From Datnioides undecimradiatus (Eukaryota > Chordata > Actinopteri > Lobotiformes > Datnioididae), in NCBI GenBank assembly GCA_008933995.1, contig WARS01000013.1, positions 10,374,023 through 10,438,022 of the forward strand: a stretch of DNA of 64,000 nucleotides, written 5' to 3'. Shown here in pieces: positions 50,101 through 61,865 of the stretch. The notes under the pieces were generated by a model. The model ran no database searches and had not been told where the DNA came from. It worked only from the letters and a program-made list of their open reading frames with translations. How positions within the stretch are numbered: position 1 is the stretch's first letter; every line of letters starts with the position of its first letter. Made by a program: the position numbers and the translations under genes.

Positions 50101-50939
50101 GATTCAAGCCCTACACCAAACAGGGCTACATGAGTGGGGGAGCAGGCTATGTGTTGAGCAAAGAGGCTCTGCGGCGATTTGTAGAGGGTTTTAAAAACAA
50201 ACTTTGCACTCACACTACCTCTGTAGAGGACCTTGCAATGGGGCAGTGCATGGAGAAAGTGGGGGTGCTGGCAGGAGACTCCAGAGACACTATTCACAGA
50301 GAGACATTTCACCCATTTGTACCTGAGCAGCACCTCACCGCCAAGTTCCCCAAGAGCTTCTGGTATTGGAGCTACTGCTACTACCCCATCTCAGAGGCAA
50401 GTCCAGTAAAGATTGAGGGATTTACTCTTTTTACTGCTTTTACTTTTGTATGAAAGATGAATTCATTGTTACATTTACTGAAAAGTATTTCCAGAATCTA
50501 TTGAGTAACTCACTTTTTACCATCCATTCTTAGTGACATTTCTTTTGTGCTCATAGAAAATATGATTCTATTGAGTTCTGTGTAATGTTTCATAATTATA
50601 TACTCTGTTTTTTTTTTTTTTTCTTAGGGTCCAAACTGCTGCTCGGATGTGTCTGTGTCTTTCCACTATGTAGATGCTTCTCACATGTATTTGTTGGAGT
50701 ACTATACCTATCACCTGCGTGCCTTTGGCTATAAATACCGTTACCAGCCCCCAAGTCCACAGGGGTACAACATGGAGCAGCAAAGTTCCCAGAATGCAGC
50801 AGAGGGAAAAAAAGAGCCGGTCTCTCAGGAGAAAAAGCAAGAAGAGGGGGATGATCTGTCCAGGACTGACAACAAACCCGATGGATATCCTCCTCCTGCA
50901 GCTGGTGAAGACCTTCCTGCTGCGCCAGTGGGTGAATAA
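47103..50939 (+). CDS. c1galt1: Core 1 synthase, C1GALT1
   Basis: Golgi type II enzyme that adds beta-1,3-galactose to GalNAc-O-Ser/Thr, making the T antigen core of mucin-type O-glycans. In vertebrates it needs the chaperone Cosmc. Exons: 47103-47328, 49732-50396, 50628-50939. Total 400 residues (human 363); the extra length is a hydrophilic Lys/Glu/Pro-rich C-terminal tail. The anchor is at about residues 9-28 ([16 protein letters not shown]). A Glu/Gln-rich stem is followed by the catalytic domain: [26 protein letters not shown], the DXD motif in [12 protein letters not shown] (D171-D173), [50 protein letters not shown], and [16 protein letters not shown]. The second intron appears to use a GC donor (GAG/GCAAGT). 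A GT donor nine bases later would insert three residues (Ala-Ser-Pro) in frame. Confidence 0.95.
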
Positions 50940-52280
50940 CAGCAGGACTGTGGGGGTGTGTGACTGGAACTGATAACTGGAGAATAGGAATGTGTGATTT
51001 GACAGTTTCGCTTATTCATTCTGATCATCCTGGCTCATATTTCTACAAAACTAGAAAAAAATTGTCCACTTTTATTTTTAAATCTCCCTACATACAAGTG
51101 TTTTTCCTGAGGATTCTCCCAATGAAATACTGCAACTAGTGTGAATTGTGACTGCAAGACTGGTTTGAAGGCTAAATGGTGATGTATGACTCTTACCTTT
51201 TTGTTTTTTAGGTTTGTTTGGCGGTTTTTGCAATAGTATGTCTATTTTAAGTTTCTATTTTTAAGTTCAAAGGAAGAGCTTTCTTTAAGCTGCATTTATT
51301 TGAAAACTAACTAAAGCACGTTTTTATGCCATATCTACCTGGTATGAGAACCTGGTATTTAGGTTACATTTGATTTTGACAATGTTTTATTCCTTCCATA
51401 ACCATTGGGAGCTCACCAAAACTTGTTGTACCACTCTGCACAGCATAGTAGTTCTTTGTCTGAGTTCTTTTTTACACAAACATAAGTATGTGCCTTGGAG
51501 GCCAGTGTGACCCAGTAATGCGCCTTGAGCAAATCAGACAACTGTCAGATAAGCAGAAAGAAAATGTGAAAGTGACCAAGATGCACTGCAGCTAGATTTA
51601 AATGGGAAGGGCGTGGTGTTTACCTATTTAAAGACTAGATTCAGGGACTTCCTGTCACTGGGTGGCTGAGGTATTTTTGAGCATACCCTGACTGACAAGT
51701 TTCTGTGCCAGTTTGTTGTCTCTCAAACTTTATGGAGTTTGCATTCAAAGCATCTCTCCCTTTACCAGTGTAATGTCATGTCCATTTTCTGTGCAGGAAT
51801 ACATGATTCTCATTTTTTTTTTCTTTCAGACTTTATCAAGTTTTGTTGGGAAAAAAAAATCAAGAGATCTAAATTTATTTTTCATAGGAAAGTATTGTTT
51901 GGATGCATTCATATTTCCTTATGGCTTGACATTAATTGATCATGATGCTTTAATAAATACATTTCTACAATCCAGACAAAAATGTTCACGAGAAGTAATT
52001 CTAGATTGAAGACAAGACAGGTCAGTATTTGTATAGTTGTTGTATTGGTGATACTGCAGTGAATCTTGGTGCTTCCCAGTCATTTTAACTGGTTTGAGTT
52101 CATTTAAAGAGCAAACATACTGCTCCCCAGCCTTTTGTTTGTTTGATATGAGTCTGTGTTTGGAGGCAAGACACGCCTTCAGCCGGATGTGGAAGTAGAT
52201 GGTGTAATGAAACACTTTCCACTTCTAACCTTTCAGTGAACACGCCTGTTTACCTGCACTTCCTGAAACAGGCCCTGGAC

Positions 52281-52426
<146 letters not shown>

Positions 52427-53437
52427 TTCCCCATTATTGTTTCCCAGTGGTCCCATTAGCTTGTGCCTTGTAAATTGAGATTGTATGAGCCATCAGCTGC
52501 ACACATGACTTTGCACTGTGATGTTACCATGATGACAGTGATGCTTTCAGATGGAGAAAACTCTTATTAAATCCCTCCAATGTAATGAGTATGGCCTTTA
52601 GTCAATGACAGATTTTTTTGATTAGGCAAGATTTTTCTTCGATATAATTTTTGTTTCTGCAGTGTATAATTTTTAAACTCTAGGTGGACCAGACCTTTTA
52701 TTTTTAGGTGCATTGGTATATTTATTTATTCTAAGTATTCATAACAGTTCCTTAATCTGTTTGTTACCAAACAAAAAAATTATTTTGTGGGAGATAAAGT
52801 AATTACCAAATACAGAAAATGGCCTCAGGAAACAGGCAGGATTCACTGATGAATCAATCAGAAACCCATCTTGTGATAATTGCATGCACTTTTGAGTGTT
52901 ACAAGTACTGTTTTTTTTTCCCCTTCTTTTTAACCACTTACACATTTTGCTCTTTCAAGGTTAAAATATATTGGGTAATTAATGTCTAACAAAATGCCTT
53001 TTGTAAGTGTTTACACTTGGTTTCTGTACGTGAGCACAGAGCATGTCCACTTAGTTTTTTGTTTTCCAATTAAAAATTGAAAAAGCCTGTTTCAACCAAA
53101 TGAGCATGTTTTTACATAATGTAGACTTTTAACTTGATTGATTTCAAGTAAGTAAACTGTCTGAGAACATTTTCAGTAGCAAAGGACGGCCGTGCAGATT
53201 CCATAAATGAGGGGCCCAAACACATCGCAACAATTCCTTGACAATCTACTCCTAACATTCAAATTTTATCAAAGGGTGTACAGTACTGTATTTATATCTG
53301 AAATATATTTATGTTGGTGTTGACATCCCAATTGAGTTGATACACTTGATACAGTGTGTAAGTAATTCTGTGTGAGTGTGTGAGCACATGATCAGTGTGC
53401 TGGATCGTTTTCAGTGAATGGTACTTTAATCACTATA

Positions 53438-53460
53438 AATAAATAAATACATATTTTATT
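53438..53460. terminator. Apposed poly(A) signals of c1galt1 (+) and tac3 (-)
   Basis: Two overlapping plus-strand AATAAA motifs sit at 53438-53443 and 53442-53447. A minus-strand AATAAA is at 53455-53460, 220 bases past the tac3 stop. The two genes therefore probably end within tens of bases of each other, and their transcripts may overlap. Confidence 0.5.
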
Positions 53461-53679
53461 GTATATTTGTTCTGTTTTTATATATTGTTTACACAATACT
53501 ACACTGTTATGTCAGAACTTTTTCCAGCAACAGTAGAAAAGCACTCATGCATGGATAATATGGCTTTGGCTAATCCCACCTGTGGTTAAATAACTCATAC
53601 ATAGTCTTCTGGTGAAGAAATGGCAGTGTGGATGTATCGTCGCTGTGAGAGGCTGAGGGTTCCAGAGCCAGTCTTGAGG

Positions 53680-54515
53680 TTATAAAGGCGTGACGTCTCC
53701 ATTACAGAGCTTGTTGAAATCTAGGTTGAGAGAATAATGTTAGGAAAAGATTGAGCAATAAAGATTCTTTTTTTTTATTGGACAGGATACAAGCTTCTTA
53801 CCTCTGCCTGGTGTGATGTGGCGTTTGCTCCTTGTCTGTGAATACTCCTGGGCGCATGGACAGGTCATTCCTGTTCCATAAATAAACAGATTTTAACTCA
53901 ACAGCACCCTCTAAGTCAGTCAATAGTCAGCCGCCAGTTCAGCCACTAATGTTAACACCCTCACAGTGCACTGCAAAGTCACTCACGTGTTCCCTGTCCC
54001 AACAGAGCGGCGAGGATATGATCCATGTGTCCTGTGTAAGGTGGACAGAGAATGTGTTACAGTGCTGTAAAGTTATACATGAGGTCACTAAAGAGAAATA
54101 GGAGATGCTGCCTTACTTTTTCTTGGCATCAAGGTATTTCTCTGACCTGAAAACAGAGCTAAATGTTAGATGAGTGTCAGTGAGAGAGACAGAGCACTAT
54201 AGGATAAGGTGACTCACTGTTGGGTTGAGCAGCATTCCTCCTTCCCATTAGACTCACAAAGCTGTCATAGTCAATGTCGCCAAATCTCTTAAACTCTGCA
54301 TCTCCACTCACACAGCATTCTGGCTTAGCCTGAAAAACAAATCAACAAAATGATCTGGGTTAGCCAGCTCACAGTATCTGCTCAGGGGATCAGGGCAATA
54401 CTCATCTGGTGTATAACTGTCTCACCTGTGTCTGTGATTTGTAGGTTTCTTCCTTACACCAAAACCTTGCAGGAAATAAGACGAGGATGACTAAAGCAAC
54501 CAGTGAAGTCTCCAT
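53680..54515 (-). CDS. tac3: Tachykinin 3 precursor, NKF intact and NKB eroded
   Basis: Secreted neuropeptide precursor. Teleost tac3 makes neurokinin B and neurokinin F, ligands of NK3-type receptors linked to reproductive control. Exons in transcript order: 54515-54426, 54329-54218, 54146-54117, 54031-53987, 53870-53802, 53720-53680 (TAA 53682-53680), 128 residues in the continuous frame. A signal peptide covers about residues 1-18 (METSLVALVILVLFPARF). Residues 43-61 read KR, then FGDIDYDSFVSLM, then GRR: a dibasic-flanked, amidatable NKF-like peptide with FVSLM where FVGLM is usual. A second cleavage site RKR spans the exon 3/4 junction and is followed by HMDHILAALLGQGT, where NKB (…DIFVGLM/L-GKR) is expected. 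The FxGLM core and the distal Gly-basic-basic are absent. The other frame of exons 4 and 5 reads PRRSVGTGNTNDLSMRPGVF, resembling a normal sequence after NKB, so a frame-changing deletion is inferred. Whether this is the a or b paralogue is unresolved. Confidence 0.8.
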
Positions 54516-56124
54516 CACTCTGAAATGTGAATAAAAGCACCAGATTTAAAACAAATCAAACCTGAATATTACCAGGCTAGCAAGTAGTTTCCCTACAACA
54601 CTCTCATACTCTCATTCATCAAAGTTATTTCCCAAAGCTGTGTCATCTCTGGTGTTTCAGGTGGGGTGTTTCTACTCCAAAGATATATTTGTCAAAGGTG
54701 TGCAAGCATGTTTAAGTGTCAGTAAACACTGACAAAGCAAAAGCTTTCACAGTATTCTCATGCTTTGTTTTGATGTTTTTGTGAAAGAAACTGACATAAG
54801 TTTCAGTGTCACATATTTATTCTGAGTGCTGTCGAGGTGTGTGAACCACTCTGAAATGTTTTTTACAAGTCTTCACTTTAAAAAACCTTCACCTCACAGA
54901 TGTCTCACACAATCTAATTATTCAGGTCACAAGTGAACTTTGAGCTCTAAAGCTAGGGGAGTGCAACTCAGACTTACAATATGCATTCCATGCTGAGTGA
55001 GACCTGATATTAACACACACTCATACACGCACACATTGCATATTCAGCCAAGCCTTCTGCTTCCTCCTTTGGGTGAACAAAAACAAAATAAAACAAAACA
55101 AACAAACAAACAAAAAAAATATATAGTAGTTAGTAAGTAGTTAATTTGCTCCTCTTACCAAACATGTCTGAGAAAAAAACACATCAGCTATTCTGATCTC
55201 TGTAGTGAATAAAACTAAATTCATGTTAAGCGTTTAAAGTTTCCCTTTGCTGCCATTACATCTATAACTGACGATGTACACTAAGTGCAGTCAGTTTTTA
55301 CAGATTACTGTCATCCATTCAATCAGCATTACAGTCTGCAACAATTACAGCCCCTTCTACAACAAATGTTTCTGCCTTTTTTTCAGGTAATTACTGACAA
55401 GCAAATTCAAGACTTAACATGTTTTTAAATCTTGGTTGCAGTCAGCTGTCCAACAGTCACACTTTATATGTCTTTGACTTTCACTCAGTTTGACAATATA
55501 GACTAATAACCTTATTTATGTGACCCTTTCACGTGTCTGTAAATTAAAGTGACACTTCATAGCTCTGGCTTAATAAAAACTGCATATTTCTCTGTGAATG
55601 AGAAAATCAGATTTATAAGTCCCAAATGGTTTTTTTCAGTTGAATTAGACTCAAGACAGTTTGGTGGCATATCAACTGTGAATAATGAATGAACTCATAG
55701 TGACATAGAGAATAATTATTTGCAGGAAATATCTGCGTAAATTTAAGCAAATGCAGGAAATTATAAGCAAAATATAGTGGACCCATAAAATAAAATTTAA
55801 AAAAAAACACCAAAACAATAAATGGTAATAAAATTGCCCAACATAAACTGCAAAATTCTGACTGGCATGATCACAGGCACTTAACTTTAGAAAGCAGTAG
55901 GATATATAACAAAGACAGTTGTTATTCCTTGATAATGATTTTTCCTTTTCCTAAATCAAGGTTCAGTACTTAGAACAAACAGTCGCTTAATTCATTTACA
56001 TTCATTAATGAGGCAAGTCATATATGAGATTATTCTATTAGAAAATAAACTGGTTCACTATCTTTTTGTCTCTAAAGCCATGATAATCTATTGCAAATAA
56101 TTGAAAACAAGCTGAAAATCTTAC
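54516..56124 (-). other. tac3 leader intron
   Basis: Between the probable noncoding first exon and the coding exon, whose acceptor is TTTCAG before 54519. It holds an (AAAC)n-type low-complexity stretch at about 55079-55115 and otherwise AT-rich sequence. No other gene was seen. Confidence 0.45.
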
Positions 56125-56228
56125 CTGGTAGTAGTTTAATCTTGATCTGATCCAATAGTATAAACCAGGGATCTGTTCGTCAGTTTAGTGGGTATTAGAG
56201 GAGCTGTGTGTCAACCCAAAATATGTCT
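56125..56228 (-). other. Probable tac3 first exon and TATA promoter
   Basis: The minus strand has a strong donor (CTACCAG/GTAAGAT) ending an exon at 56125. A TATAAT-like box at 56258-56263 lies about 30 bases upstream of the inferred transcript start near 56230. The spacing is right for a TATA-driven neuropeptide gene, but the start site is inferred. Confidence 0.4.
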
Positions 56229-56263
56229 TTCCGCTCAGCAGCCTCTCTACCGCAATTATTATA

Positions 56264-59200
56264 GTCCTTGAGCTCATTTGTAATCCAATTACAGCTCCAC
56301 CCGCCACCCAAATCCCCATCCCACTCTTCTCTCTCATGCACACACACAAATACACACACAGTTTGGTGTATTTTTCTCATTAGCTTAGTGGAATAACTAA
56401 ATGTGTCAACATGAGATTTTTGGCTGCAACTAATTTAGCATGTAAGGTTAGCATGGGAAAATGAAAAAAAAATCAGGCAATCTTTGCACCTGCGATTATT
56501 TCATGAAGTAAAACTTTCAAACTTCCAATTATTACTGCAAACAATTTGAAAAACAAACTTGTGTGTGGGATTGAAACTATAATGTGTCTGTGTGAGTGGA
56601 CTGGACTTGGAAACAGCAAACGCCCTGCAGGCGGATATTGCTGTTCTGTCTACATTGTCTTACAGACTGGTGTGTAAGAGCACAGAGCCAAATAACTCCC
56701 ACACTCTCTGAATCAATGACCACTCAAATGACAAGCGGAAGCCTTCTAGCTGACCCTGTCCTTCCACAGACAAAAAGTCAAAAGTTGGATTACACCCACC
56801 TGGAATTTTAAAGGGCATTTGAACAGCGATAGCGCCTACATACAGTACCAACCCATGCTGTGTGATAGCATTTAACACACCCAACGTGGTGTGTGTATAT
56901 AAATATATGCACACATATCCACCTTCTATCTATTTTTTCTTCTTCATCATGTAAATCCTCAGTAGCATGTGTCAGTAAAAAGCTGCTGAGGTGAATCTAA
57001 CTTCTCGCATGCACACATATAATATATGTGTAATGAGACACTTAATTTCAGATTGCCTGATTGTCTTGAAGCTGTAACTTTAATTAGGAGACTACATGTC
57101 TGCTGTGGCTCGATTGTTGTTTCAGAGCAGCCTGGAAAACCTGACTTTGCTGACAAATAACCTTGTATGGCATTGTACTTGCATTGTGTTAGTCAGCCGC
57201 ACAGTTGATTGTCACACAGCTTGAAACTTTTCATGCTTTGTTACGTTTAAACCAGCCAGCTGGTATAGTATTAAAGGGACATTTTCGCATTCTGGGAAAT
57301 ATGCTATTAACTTTTGAGTTTGAAACCACTGTCATGTCTGTCTGTTAAATATGAGGCTACAGCCAGCAGCAGCTTTGCTTAGCTAAGCAAAAAGACCAAA
57401 GACAGAAGGAGACAACTAACCCGGCACTCTCCAAAGGTCGCAAAACATGTCTAACAGTGCCTGAGTAATTAATATAATATCTTAATTTGAACCCATGCAA
57501 AGTGTAAAAACAACAATTTGTTGTTTTATATGACTACTAGCCACAGTAATTTACTGAGGACTCTGGTTGCCTGGAAACATAACATAAACATACATAAACA
57601 TACATACATAAACCTTTGTAAAAACCAAAACAAAACAATACAGCTTGATGTGTTTATACTTTGTGGAAAAAAGGTCCTAAAGGTGAAATACTTTTATCCT
57701 GGTTTCATAATGTGCCTGTTCTGAAAGCAATCAAACAAATGCAGTTTGCTCATTTGTAAGGTTTTTACCTCCATCACTTGAGTGTGCTCGAATGAAAAGC
57801 ATGACATTTCTGAGCATTTGTCCATTTTGCATGAATATATACATATATCTTTACAAGATAACTGCTGAAAACAAATCAACACGTCATGCAAGTTCCTTAA
57901 ACAGATGCCCATTGGTTAATCACAGTAAAAGTCATGAATTAAATGGTCGTGTGTGTGCTGACGGTTCATAAACCCAGGAGACTGAATCAATCACACTAAA
58001 TTAACACCTTTAAAGGTCTTTGGATCATTGGGTTTCTCACATGGCATGCATGATATCTCATCATCATATCTCACTTGGCGTATGTGTCCATGTTCATGAG
58101 AGACATTTCCTGTTGTCACTGGGGTGACAAGCAGGGGTTTAGATTTTTAATCTTATTAAACTAAACACCTGAAGCAGTCTGTGTGTTTTGGGGGTGGGTT
58201 TTTTTAGGAAAACAATTACAGTTAGGAATAATAGTAATTTGTGAGATAAAAAGCAGCAGAAGTAATGGAAACCTTCAAACAAGTAATCAAATAATATGCG
58301 GCAGGTCAACATTTCAAGTGCCTTGGCAAACAGTATGATGAGTATGGACTGTAGGATTAAAGTTATCAAAAAACTGCAATTAAAAACTTGACATTGTAAC
58401 TTCAATACATGACTAAATCCAGGTTGGACATTCAGCTTCTGTAATCCGTACTGAGGTATCTTGAGGAACTCTTGTGATCACTTTTTTCATTGGTTTAGCA
58501 GTCATGATAGCAGATGGCAGCAATTTCTCTATTTCATTCTCGTAAATAAAGCACAAGTTTAAACTGTAACTATTACACATCTATCTTTTGTACATTTATC
58601 ATATAATTATTCTTGAGGACACCTGACTTTACTCCAATATTTGTTTTATGTGCAAGTTAAAACACAGTACAAAAACTCACTTATTTACTTATACAGGACA
58701 TCCTTTAAAGCAAAAAGAAAAACCTATGTTTCTATTTACTTTCTCTTCCTAACTAATGCTCCACTGTATAATGCCTTTATATTTAAACTTTTATTTAAGT
58801 TTCATGTCTTATTCTTTCTCAAAACACCGTGTACCCTGTCTGACCATCAAAACAGGAACTCCGAGTAACTTCAGTATTTTAGCAAAGCTGTTAATGTGAA
58901 GCTCAGCTGTTACTGGATTAAAATCTGACACCAAAAAGGCTGACAGGTGGATACGGTGATATGCACGACAAACTCAAACACGATAATTGCACTGGGATTA
59001 CAAGTTTGAGCATTAATCATGGTGACTCACATCAAATGAGCTAATACTCGCAAGAGACAAACCCCGATGGTTAATCAAACCACATCTGTGTGTACGACAG
59101 TCAGCTTGCATCAGCACGTTCTGATGATTTTTGATTGGCCTCTGGAGGTTTATTCATATCCATCAACTAGTGTCAGTTCTACCCAGTTCCCCACAGAAAT

Positions 59201-61600
59201 GACTGTCCCCATTTACCCATCATACGTTATGATTCACGCGGAAAAACGTCACATTTTTCAGATTGTTCACTTGATAAAACCCAGTGGACTGTTTCTATAT
59301 CAAGACTTGATGAGTGAAACGGGCAGGTGCACAGAGCATGGTGGGGTCTATGTAACTCCACAGAAAGTCATGTATGTCAATTTTGCCTCAAACTTATGAT
59401 TGTGATGATATAGAGGTTATTCCAAGAGTAGCTGAGGCCTCCTGACACGGCCACATGACTCCCATCACTTTAGCAGTTTCTGAGGGGAACTGCAGATGTT
59501 AATTCCCATTATACTTTCACATTAAAAACAATCATTCAAACCACTGTTTTGATAAAAAAATATCACAACAAGATGCGTGGATTAATAAAATAAACTGTTT
59601 ATTTATCCCTGACGGTCTATGTATGAGGGGTTCAAGTCTCATCCTCCTCTTTCTTCATAGAGTAGGAAACAGTAAGATTAATCATCATCATGATCATTAT
59701 CCTCACAAAGGGAGATTGAATAAGAGCCAATTAGATTAAGCTCCACATTTTATTTCTTGCCTACATGTGAGGAACTTTCCATGTTTCCATGTCATATCAT
59801 GATCAAAGGATTGTGATGATGTCAGCACTTTCTGCACCATATCCTCAGAACTGATCAATCAATCTCCTGCTTCTGTTGTTTGATCTGTGATGGAGTTTAA
59901 ATTAGAAATAGCCCTATACTGCAGGATTTCTTAGCACTGGGAGGGATGATGGGTTTGTCCTCTGTGGTAACACATCACCCCCTAGTGCCATGAAATCAGA
60001 GTACTCTAAGTTTGTTTGTGTGTGTACATGTGTGTTCATATAAAAGACCAAAAGACAAAATAGAGAGGAAATGAGAGGAAGGGACATATAGTACAAGTGA
60101 TAAAGGGAAGACAAAAATTATCAGTTCAGTTCCTGCATTAAAGACACAGTCCGCATTTTCCATAGTGATTCACATTACCAGATCAGGTCTACATCTAAAT
60201 GTTAGCAGACACTTATATCCATCATCAAAGTGAGTCATATTTGATTATTACTGTTAATGATGTTCCACTAAACTGTTTCCAGTGTTCAAAATCCTACTTC
60301 TTGAGCTAAATAACCTGTTAAAAACCAAATGGATGATTTAAAAAATGCCTGGTCACAAACCTGAAAACAGGGTTGGTTTTCCTAGCTCATGAAAAGTTGC
60401 ATTTTTTTGAAGACCAGTGGTTTCACAGGATAGTGACAGTGTGCTCTGAGGCATAGTTGGGCTATTCTGAGTGCTCTGACTGCTAAGAAATTGACTTTTA
60501 CCATCAGCTTGTACAGAGTGAGTGAATGGGGACCTCGGAGAATAAAAGAAGTGCATGTATAATTGAAATAGGTCCATGAAAGGGATGTTCATATGTCAAA
60601 TTGTATTCTTGTGAATGATTTCAGCTGTTACCTCAGATAGCCCCCTGTTTTCCTCACTTGTCATGGCTGTATAAGAGATAACTTTGCTCACGGCATGAGC
60701 GAAGATTCTTTCAAGTATCTGGGTCAAAAACAAAACCTACCGACTGAGAGAGAGAGAGCGAGAGAGAAAGAGGGAGTGGGGGTGGTGTGAGGGTGAGAGG
60801 ATAGCAGGGTAGACAAACAACACCGCTTCAGAACACATGGACTTTTCCCCACGTGAATCAATATTCAAGCCCTGATCTCCCCGTTGAGCAATGAGGCCAA
60901 AGAGAAGAGGGAGCTCAAAGACAGATGAGACAGAGGGAGGGCTGTGGGATGTCATGTGTAAAGGAGATTCTCATTGGAGGCAAAGAGAAAGAAGATTGCT
61001 ATGCATGTTTGGAGGGGAAAAAAAGGGGAAAAAAGGAAAACAAAAAAAGCATCCTACATGCTGAAGCTATCTTGGTCGCACGGCCACACTCTGGACTCCA
61101 GATCTGATTATTGTTAAGGTAGGTGCTGGACAAATAGCTGTCACAGGATCAGGAGATGCAATGAAATTATAAAGCTGTGGGTGGAACAACATTTCTATTT
61201 TTAGTTGTTATCAGTACAGGGAAAATAGAACATTAATGTTTCAGCTTAGCATGGAGGCTCCATAATGGGATGAATAACTCTCTCTCGTGTTGCTAAAAAC
61301 AATGTTAGCATGTTTTTGTTTGTACAGACTGTGCCAATGTTGTTACATGACAATATTTCAATGCTTCTCTCCTCTAATGTGAGAATCTTGTAATAGTTTT
61401 TCACTCATCACTCAAGTGTTGGTGGGACAAACCTTTGGCTCTTGCTGAAGATCTTAAAATATCTACAAATTTACTTTAATTGTCTTTTATTTTACTCTGC
61501 AGGCTGACCAGGTTAAAATACTTAAATCATAGAATAGGTTTAAATGATCAATTGTGACACTATAGATATTGCAAAAAAAAGGAAAGAATTTATGATATAT
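56264..61600. other. Intergenic region between tac3 and the apof-like gene
   Basis: I recognise no coding gene. Contents: a foldback/MITE-like repeat at 57271-57620, AT-rich sequence through 58-60 kb, a GA-rich tract near 60745-60775, and a possible noncoding first exon of the downstream gene ending at 61118 (TTAAG/GTAGGTG). The 110-codon open frame at 59067-59399 and the 88-codon minus frame at 58139-58405 have no recognisable domain and no supporting splice context. Confidence 0.5.
57271..57620. mobile_element. Foldback/MITE-like element, copy 4
   Basis: Begins TTAAAGGGACATTTTCGCAT, continues GGGAAATATGCTATT, ACCACTGTCATGTCTGT, GAGGCTACAGCCAGCAGC and TTAGCTAAGC. It then reaches AAAACAACAATTTGTTGTTT, a near-perfect palindrome at about 57506-57527 that probably marks the fold centre. 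It is collinear with the 17725 copy over its first half. No coding capacity. Confidence 0.6.
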
Positions 61601-61622
61601 AAGAATTTATATTTTCCTTGCA

Positions 61623-61865
61623 GAGAAACTGACACAGCCACAAAATTGTCTCGAAGACAGTATGGATACAAGCTAATTAGGTGTCAGAGTAAGGGATAAA
61701 TGGATGTTAATTACTGAAGTTGCATTAGGCAAATAAAAACTCCTTTTTTCAAATTGTTTATTCAGTTTGTACAATGAGAACTCATTTGTTGTGTTTGTTG
61801 GCCTGCTTTTCTATACACTCCTGTGTTTAATGTAGTGGCTCTGGAAAAAAGCTGTAACAAGAGGA
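61623..61865 (+). other. 5' leader of the apof-like gene, with upstream ORF
   Basis: Two good acceptors lie ahead of the coding sequence: TTTCCTTGCAG ending at 61622 and GTTTATTCAG ending at 61765. With either, the leader contains an ATG at 61774 opening an 18-codon hydrophobic frame (MRTHLLCLLACF…) that ends at 61830, before and out of frame with the main ATG. Which acceptor is used cannot be told from sequence. Confidence 0.35.

Noticed and set aside
50397-50453. Read-through of c1galt1 exon 2 into the intron, ending at 50453
   Set aside because: Read-through loses the conserved [16 protein letters not shown] segment present in the exon at 50628; splicing is clearly expected.
59067-59399. 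110-codon plus-strand frame between tac3 and the apof-like gene
   Set aside because: No signal peptide, domain or family resemblance, and no neighbouring exons in a compatible phase.
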